Shown here in pieces: positions 40,064 to 44,837 of a stretch of DNA of 44,837 nt. The stretch is from Spirochaetales bacterium (lineage in GTDB: Bacteria; Spirochaetota; Spirochaetia; Sphaerochaetales; Sphaerochaetaceae), in the NCBI GenBank assembly GCA_022788185.1, contig JALEVV010000007.1:1-44837 (forward strand), in the 5' to 3' direction. Every line of letters starts with the position of its first letter. Position 1 is the stretch's first letter. The notes under the pieces were generated by a model. It did not search any database. It worked only from the letters and a program-made list of their open reading frames with translations, and had not been told where the DNA came from. The position numbers were made by a program, and so were the translations under genes.

Positions 40064-40987
40064 TCAGTATTCCACGTCCTCATCGCCCTTCTGCGTCTTG
40101 AACTGCAGGAACGTGAAGAAGAGCATGATGACGAAGAGGATGATGGACATGGCGCTGGAGCGTCCCAGCCTCCTGTTCACGACACCGGTGTAGTAGATGT
40201 TCATCGTTATGACGTCGATCGGTTCCCTGGCCGTTCCGCCCTGCACGAACATGTACTGGGTACTGAATGTCTTGAGACACTGGAGCATTGCCATGATCGA
40301 GACGAGCATGATGGTGGGCTTCAGCAGCGGAAGGGTTATCTTCCAGAAGGTGTGCCATCTGGAGGAGCCGTCCACGATTGCAGCCTCATAGATCGTCGGC
40401 GGAATCGAGGCCAGGCCGGTGATGAACAGAATCGTGAAGTAACCGATGTACTTCCAGAAGTAGACTATGATGGTCGATGCCCTGAGCATCGCATCGCTTG
40501 TCAGCCACTGATAGTCCCTTCCGCTGGTTCGCATGATGGTATTGGTCAGCTGGTTGAAGAGACCTGTGGGCTGGAAGAGAATCATCCAGATGGTGGCAGC
40601 GACTACCGATGAGAGCACTGCCGGTGTATAGAATGCAAGCTCGAAGATCTTTGAGTGGGACGGCCTGCGTAACTGCATGATCAGTACGGCCAGAAGGAGG
40701 GATACGACGACCATCGGAATGAAGGTTCCGATCGTGAAGATTCCCGTGGCCTTGAGGGAGTTCATCAGGGAAAAACCGCCGTTTGACTGGGTGAAGAGGT
40801 AGACGTAGTTGTCGAATCCTATGAAATCCCATGTGCGCTTGATGGCGTCACGGTTCGTGAGACTTGTGATGAATGCGCTTATGATCGGGTAAAAGCTGAA
40901 TATGGCAAAGAAGACAAGGCAGGGAACGGTGAATGCAAAGCCCCATCTGGCCTGTTTTCTTTCAATACTGTATTTTTTCGTTTTCAT
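40064..40987 (-). CDS. Sugar ABC transporter permease (MalF/UgpA type)
   Basis: 307 residues. Six predicted membrane segments; first FTVPCLVFFAIFSFYPIISA, then GTFIPMVVVSLLLAVLIMQL and others. EAA loop: IPPTIYEAAIVDGSSRWHTF, followed by WKITLPLLKPTIMLV. Start ATG with AGAGGAT upstream, 74 nt after the solute-binding gene, the gap containing a strong hairpin. Forms the heterodimeric channel with the following permease. Confidence 0.92.
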   Translation of the reverse strand: MKTKKYSIERKQARWGFAFTVPCLVFFAIFSFYPIISAFITSLTNRDAIKRTWDFIGFDNYVYLFTQSNGGFSLMNSLKATGIFTIGTFIPMVVVSLLLAVLIMQLRRPSHSKIFELAFYTPAVLSSVVAATIWMILFQPTGLFNQLTNTIMRTSGRDYQWLTSDAMLRASTIIVYFWKYIGYFTILFITGLASIPPTIYEAAIVDGSSRWHTFWKITLPLLKPTIMLVSIMAMLQCLKTFSTQYMFVQGGTAREPIDVITMNIYYTGVVNRRLGRSSAMSIILFVIMLFFTFLQFKTQKGDEDVEY

Positions 40988-41008
40988 TGCATGATCCTCT
41001 TAAATGGC

Positions 41009-41033
41009 TGCGGGCCGTTGATTCCGGCCCGCA
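41009..41033 (-). promoter_or_regulatory. Intercistronic hairpin between binding protein and permeases
   Basis: TGCGGGCC, 9-nt loop, GGCCCGCA; a very GC-rich 8-bp stem with no T-run. Such structures protect the upstream mRNA or attenuate read-through, giving more binding protein than permease. Confidence 0.6.
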
Positions 41034-41061
41034 ACTCTCAGCTGTCGGTGTGATCCGGGCC

Positions 41062-42360
41062 TCAGTCAGCGAGGATCTCCATGACGTTCTTCTGAAGTGC
41101 ATCGTAAGCAGCTGCGGGATCAGCACCCTGGAGCATGACCTGCTTGATTGCGCTGTTGATTGCACTCTGGATCGCTGTTGCACCCTTTCCGTAGTATGTG
41201 ATGTGAGCTCTTGCGAAGTCATTCTTGAATACATCGGAGTAAGGCATTGAAGCGTAGGTGTCGCTTTCGAGAAGGGCCTTTGTGGGCTGGATGAGACCGA
41301 CGTTGGTCAGGTACTCTTCAGCATGTCCCGGTGTGAGGAGCATGTACTTGATGAGTTCCCATGCCATCTTCTGCTCTGCAGCGGAAGCATCAGCATTTAC
41401 CATGTAGAAGTGGGCGTAGTAGCAGCCTGCAACGTCCTTGACTGCATTCTCGAATACGGGGTAAGGAACTACCATCCACTCACCGCTGTTGTAGAAGTTC
41501 GGGTTATCGGAGAGGATTCTTGCTTCCTGATAGAGACCGGTGTTACACATTGCGATGTCGTTGTTGTCCTTGTTGAAGAGCTTTCTAGCAGCCGTGAGGG
41601 TCGGGTTACCGAGGTTCTCACCCTGGGGTCCCCAGTTCTGCATGAAGGTAAGGGCCTTGACCCATGCATCCTTGTTGACGCAGCCTTCACTCTCCGAAAG
41701 CGCACCGCCGAGCTGCTCTACCATCGGAACGAAGTATGTGAGCTCATAGGAATACCTGAAGTCGAAACCGCGGCGCTGGATGATGTCTCCGTCACGGATG
41801 ATGATCTTCTTGGATACTTCAACCATGTCTTCCCATGTCTTGGGGTAATCCTTTTCAGGATCGAGACCGGCATCGCGGAAGACCTTCTTGTTGAGGAAGA
41901 TTGACCAGTTGGTTGTCTCAAGGGGAAGTCCGTAAATGTCGCCGTCATAGTAGACTGCATCGATCATGCCGTCTGCATAGGCATTGAGGAGGTCCTTTGC
42001 ATCCTTGAAGCCGAGGGTCTCGTAATCTGCGGGAGCCACGCGTCCTGCCTCGATATACTGGAACTCATTCTCGATCGGAAGGTTGAAGAATGAGGGACCT
42101 TCGCCGGCAGCGAATGCGGTCTGAACGAGCTCTCTGAGTTTCTCAGCGCTCTGCCTGGTGACGTTGACCGTCACATTGGGATGGAGTTCCTGGAACTCTG
42201 CGATGTATCTTTCCTCGAGAGCCTGTCTTGCATCATCCTCATGCGTCCAGAACTCGAGTGTGATCGGCTGATTTGTGTCAACCTCTTCCTTTGCGCCCTG
42301 AGCGAAAACGGAAGAAATGATTGTAATCAGACAAAGCAACAGTACTAATGCTTTTTTCAT
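41062..42360 (-). CDS. ABC transporter sugar-binding protein
   Basis: 432 residues. Signal peptide KKALVLLLCLITIISSVFA followed by QGAKEE, the mature start common among spirochaete solute-binding proteins. Family-1 fold: PITLEFWTHEDDARQALEER, FAAGEGPSFFNLPIENEFQY, KVFRDAGLDPEKDYPKTWED, NKDNNDIAMCNTGLYQEARI and YYAHFYMVNADASAAEQKMA. Delivers an unidentified carbohydrate to the two permeases downstream. First gene of the operon; SD AAGGAGG. No clean -35/-10 was found upstream (a TTGAAA lies at about 42424), consistent with activation by a regulator such as the nearby AraC-type response regulator. Confidence 0.92.
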   Translation of the reverse strand: MKKALVLLLCLITIISSVFAQGAKEEVDTNQPITLEFWTHEDDARQALEERYIAEFQELHPNVTVNVTRQSAEKLRELVQTAFAAGEGPSFFNLPIENEFQYIEAGRVAPADYETLGFKDAKDLLNAYADGMIDAVYYDGDIYGLPLETTNWSIFLNKKVFRDAGLDPEKDYPKTWEDMVEVSKKIIIRDGDIIQRRGFDFRYSYELTYFVPMVEQLGGALSESEGCVNKDAWVKALTFMQNWGPQGENLGNPTLTAARKLFNKDNNDIAMCNTGLYQEARILSDNPNFYNSGEWMVVPYPVFENAVKDVAGCYYAHFYMVNADASAAEQKMAWELIKYMLLTPGHAEEYLTNVGLIQPTKALLESDTYASMPYSDVFKNDFARAHITYYGKGATAIQSAINSAIKQVMLQGADPAAAYDALQKNVMEILAD

Positions 42361-42480
42361 TGAAATTGCCTCCTTTTTGGCTTTTCTGATTTAATCTTCC
42401 CGTACAGGGAGGCAGTTTTTCAATTGAAAAAATCTATCCTTTTCTGAACAATTTTCCCCGGTTACCATCCCGTAAATGGT

Positions 42481-42505
42481 GAAAAGCCGCCCTTAAGCGG
42501 ACGGC
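42481..42505 (-). terminator. Terminator of the smr gene
   Basis: Minus strand GCCGTCC, 6-nt loop, GGGCGGC, then TTTTC; the stop codon of the Smr gene lies in the loop. Confidence 0.65.
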
Positions 42506-44430
42506 TCCTCATTTGTCTGTTTTCTTAAAATGACCCATACGGCCCCACTTCCGCCGTACTGAGGCTTGGGTACCGTGAGCTCCCTCACGAGGCCTCTGGC
42601 TTCCAGTATGGAGTATACAAGCTCCCTCAGAACCCCCTCCCCGTCTGCCGAGTGGAGGCCCTTGCCGTGGATGATGGCGACCTTCTCGATGCGGGACGAT
42701 ACGGCCTCATCCAGGAAGCGGTTCACTTCCCCTTCAGCTTCCGTATACCCCATGCCATGGAGATCAAGGGTTGCCATTGGAAGCATTATCCTGAGTTCGT
42801 TCAGTGTCTTCTCCCTGGGCTTCTTTTTCATCTCGCCCTTCTCCTTCAGGATCTCCTCGAAGGTCTTCTCGGGCATTTTCTTCACGCTCTCGCTGAAAAG
42901 ACGGGACTTCCTGGGCTGTACGCGGGGCGGAGGCGAAGGCTTTTTCTCCTGGACAGGTTCCTTCCTTTCCGGCTGCTCCGGCTTCACCGGTCTTTCGATG
43001 GGCTTATTGTCACCGAAGACTGACCAGGCAACCGTTGCGGGACGCTCGTCATCCTCTTCCTTCTCGCGGAAGAAGGTAGCCTTCTTCACTTCCGGCTCAC
43101 TCTTTTCGGGAGCTTCACTTTCGCTCACCCTCCGGGGCTTACTGCCTTCAAACTCCTCAAGCAGGGCACCGAAGTCCTTTGTGGGCTTATATTCCTCAGA
43201 TACTCTGACGCTCACGGGGTCTTCGGTCTTCTCAGCTTCCGGCTCTGCCACAGTTCTTTCGATCGGCTTGTTGTCACCGAACACGGACCAGGCAACGGAT
43301 GAAGGACGCTCGTCATCCTCTTCCCTCTCGCGGAAGAAGGTGGGCTTTTTCACTTCAGTTTCCTTCGTCCGATCCTCAGGGACCTTCCCTGCTTCAGGAA
43401 TGCTTTTCAGCTCTTCACTTTCTTTCTCTGCTGGGGCAGGTTTCCTGCCTTCAAAGGCATCGAGCAGGGCTCCGAAGTCCTTTGTGGGCTTATACTCCTT
43501 TGAAACCCGCTTTTCCTTCTCTTCAGGCGCTTTCCTTTCAGGCTCTACAGCCTTCACGGGTCTTTCGATAGGCTTGTTGTCACCGAATACGGACCAGGCA
43601 ACGGATGAGGGACGCTCGTCATCCTCTTCCCTCTCACGGAAGAAGGTGGGCTTCTTCACTTCAGGCTGTACTGCAGGTGCCTTCCTTTCTTCAGGAACAC
43701 TTTTCAGTGGTTCAGTTTCCTTCTTTGTTTCAGCAGGTTTCCTTCCTTCGAAGGCATCGAGCAGGGCTCCGAAGTCCTTAGTGGGCTTATATTCCTTTGA
43801 AACCCGCTTTTCCTTTTTCACGGGAGCAGCTGTTTCCTTTTTCTTTTCAGGCTCGGCTTTCTTTTCCGCATTGCCGCCGAAGACGGACCAGGCAACGGAT
43901 GAGGGGCGCTCGTCATCCTCTTCCATCTGACGGAAGAAGGTTGCCCTGCTCACGCTGTCCTTTTCCTTCCGGCGGGGAAGCGCTTCAGCTGTCTTCTGAG
44001 GAACCTTTCCCTCATACTGATCAAGAAGGGCGCCGAAGTCCTTTGTGGGCTTATACTCGGGAGATACCCTCTTCGCTTCCTTCTTCTTCCTCTGTGCCTC
44101 AGGATCATTCATGCGGTCCCAGGAGGCCAGGATGTCACCGAAGGAGGCCTGCTTAGTGACAGAAGCTTCCTTTTTCTTCTCATGGGGAAGTGCATATGGA
44201 TTTCCCGTCCTCTCCCAGTTGGAAAGGATGTCAGCGAAGGACGCACCGGGATCATACCCCTGAACGATTTCAGAGGGCTTCTTCTTCACAGCCTGGGGCT
44301 TTTTCTTTACGGGTTCTTCCTTTTTTTCCTTAAGAACTATGTTTTTGAAGGGTGAGTCAATTGACTCATCCTCCTCCGTTTTAAAAGAGCGACTGTTTAC
44401 AGCCGCTCTTTTGTCCTTCTTCCTGCCCAT
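42493..44430 (-). CDS. Smr-domain protein with repetitive charged N-terminus
   Basis: 645 residues. C-terminal Smr domain (about 545-640) as in MutS2: LPMATLDLHGMGYTEAEGEV, KVAIIHGKGLHSADGEGVLR and GGSGAVWVILRK; family members nick or cleave nucleic acid, recently RNA/ribosome-associated. The first 500 residues are low-complexity Lys/Glu/Pro sequence with repeats: two SF(A/G)DIL..W(E/D)R..(N/D)P motifs, then four alternating pairs of KPTKDFGALLD.(F/Y)EG and TFFR..EEDDERPSSVAWSV. The repeats look like short linear binding motifs. Smr proteins of spirochaetes often have FGDIL..WE near the N-terminus; this one is much longer. Starts 2 nt after the CBS-ACT gene. Confidence 0.85.
   Translation of the reverse strand: MGRKKDKRAAVNSRSFKTEEDESIDSPFKNIVLKEKKEEPVKKKPQAVKKKPSEIVQGYDPGASFADILSNWERTGNPYALPHEKKKEASVTKQASFGDILASWDRMNDPEAQRKKKEAKRVSPEYKPTKDFGALLDQYEGKVPQKTAEALPRRKEKDSVSRATFFRQMEEDDERPSSVAWSVFGGNAEKKAEPEKKKETAAPVKKEKRVSKEYKPTKDFGALLDAFEGRKPAETKKETEPLKSVPEERKAPAVQPEVKKPTFFREREEDDERPSSVAWSVFGDNKPIERPVKAVEPERKAPEEKEKRVSKEYKPTKDFGALLDAFEGRKPAPAEKESEELKSIPEAGKVPEDRTKETEVKKPTFFREREEDDERPSSVAWSVFGDNKPIERTVAEPEAEKTEDPVSVRVSEEYKPTKDFGALLEEFEGSKPRRVSESEAPEKSEPEVKKATFFREKEEDDERPATVAWSVFGDNKPIERPVKPEQPERKEPVQEKKPSPPPRVQPRKSRLFSESVKKMPEKTFEEILKEKGEMKKKPREKTLNELRIMLPMATLDLHGMGYTEAEGEVNRFLDEAVSSRIEKVAIIHGKGLHSADGEGVLRELVYSILEARGLVRELTVPKPQYGGSGAVWVILRKQTNEEPSA
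42990..44240 (-). repeat. Alternating peptide-repeat region in the smr gene
   Basis: Four copies of an EYKPTKDFGALL-coding unit and four of an EEDDERPSSVAWSVFG-coding unit alternate. The central two pairs are nearly identical in DNA (around 43261-43340 and 43561-43640), pointing to recent duplication. Confidence 0.8.
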
Positions 44431-44432
44431 CC

Positions 44433-44837
44433 TCAGACTTCTCTGATATCGAGGATCTCTTTCACGTGGGGAGAGAGGAGTTCAAGCAGGGCTTCCCTGG
44501 TGCACCCCTGTACCTTGATGGTACAGATGGCATTTGAGGGATCGGTTCCCATAAACGTTCCGAAGGAAATTATGTCGTAACCGGCATCGCTGATCACACG
44601 GCTTACGGCTGCGATCGTACCGGGCTTGTCATCGACAAGGAAGGAAAGACGGATTCCGAAGTGGCGCGCCCCGAAGAGCTCGAGGAGGATCTTGAACATG
44701 TCGCTCTTGGATACGATACCGACAAGCTTTCCGTCCTCAACCACGGGAAGGCAGGAAAGATCCTGGTCGACCATGAGACGTGCGGCTTCCTCGACGGTGG
44801 TCGTGCGGCTGATCGTGACGGGATTCTTCGTCATGAG
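44433..44837 (-). CDS. CBS-ACT domain protein (5' end outside window)
   Basis: The visible 134 codons run off the right edge. The first ATG in the window (44834) begins MTKNPVTISRTTTVEEAARL, which is the start of the second CBS motif of a pair, so the true start lies further right. The CBS part ends LPVVEDGKLVGIVSKSDMFK; an ACT domain follows (GIRLSFLVDDKPGTIAAVSR, VISDAGYDIISFGTFM). CBS-CBS-ACT is the AcuB-like arrangement, a ligand-sensing regulator that usually binds adenosine nucleotides and amino acids. Target unknown; transcribed with smr. Confidence 0.85.
   Translation of the reverse strand, partial: LMTKNPVTISRTTTVEEAARLMVDQDLSCLPVVEDGKLVGIVSKSDMFKILLELFGARHFGIRLSFLVDDKPGTIAAVSRVISDAGYDIISFGTFMGTDPSNAICTIKVQGCTREALLELLSPHVKEILDIREV

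Overview
The window reads as chromosome from a gut or rumen-type anaerobic spirochaete (Treponema/Sphaerochaeta-like). This is inferred from gene content: relaxed-lipobox lipoproteins, an LpoB/COG3014/LPP20 lipoprotein operon, a long-form serine hydroxymethyltransferase, a BspA-type leucine-rich repeat lipoprotein and an Smr protein with FGDIL-type motifs. No rRNA is present, so the taxonomy is an inference.

Layout. 1-4.4 kb (minus): an envelope operon lpoB - COG3014 - LPP20-like - LPP20-like, followed after a terminator by a transglutaminase-like protein cut by the window edge. 4.4-4.6 kb: a dead IS3-family transposase fragment. 4.7-8.1 kb (plus): two tandem paralogous lipoproteins, the second carrying about eleven BspA-type repeats. 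8.1-13.3 kb: a decayed prophage. It has an iteron-like AT-rich zone, small phage genes, an orphan SPASM domain, a tape-measure gene broken by one in-frame amber codon, an oppositely oriented lipoprotein cassette with its own promoter and terminator, and a junction between a tail-gene fragment and a serine-recombinase C-terminus. 13.95 kb: tRNA-Pro(UGG). 14.1-18.5 kb (minus): argC-argJ-argB-argD with ARG-box-like sites upstream and an apparent 1-nt frameshift at the end of argJ.

18.6-32.9 kb (minus): a purine/molybdenum-hydroxylase locus in two transcription units, ygfK-ssnA and xdhA-xdhC-xdhB-ygfM-xdhD. This matches the Escherichia coli ygfK/ssnA/ygfM/xdhD and xdhABC set linked to selenium-dependent molybdenum hydroxylases and anaerobic purine breakdown. 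The two units are separated by two small secreted proteins with matching promoters. The xdhA and ygfK promoters share a pair of GTTGC-type boxes 10 bp apart at nearly the same distance from the -35, which suggests one activator controls both.

33.1-34.8 kb: a candidate small RNA with its own promoter and terminator, then glyA. 34.9-42.4 kb: a YesM/YesN-type two-component system (plus) and a carbohydrate ABC transporter (minus) with two solute-binding paralogues and two permeases; infA (plus) lies between. 42.5-44.8 kb: an Smr-domain protein with a long repetitive N-terminus and, at the right edge, the C-terminal part of a CBS-ACT protein.

Best candidates for something little described: (1) the purine locus with its shared promoter boxes, a cysteine-free ferredoxin-like domain in XdhD and an acidic Cys/His insertion in YgfK; (2) the glyA-ygfK small RNA; (3) the lipoprotein cassette beside the tape-measure gene, which resembles a superinfection-exclusion moron; (4) the alternating repeat modules of the Smr protein.
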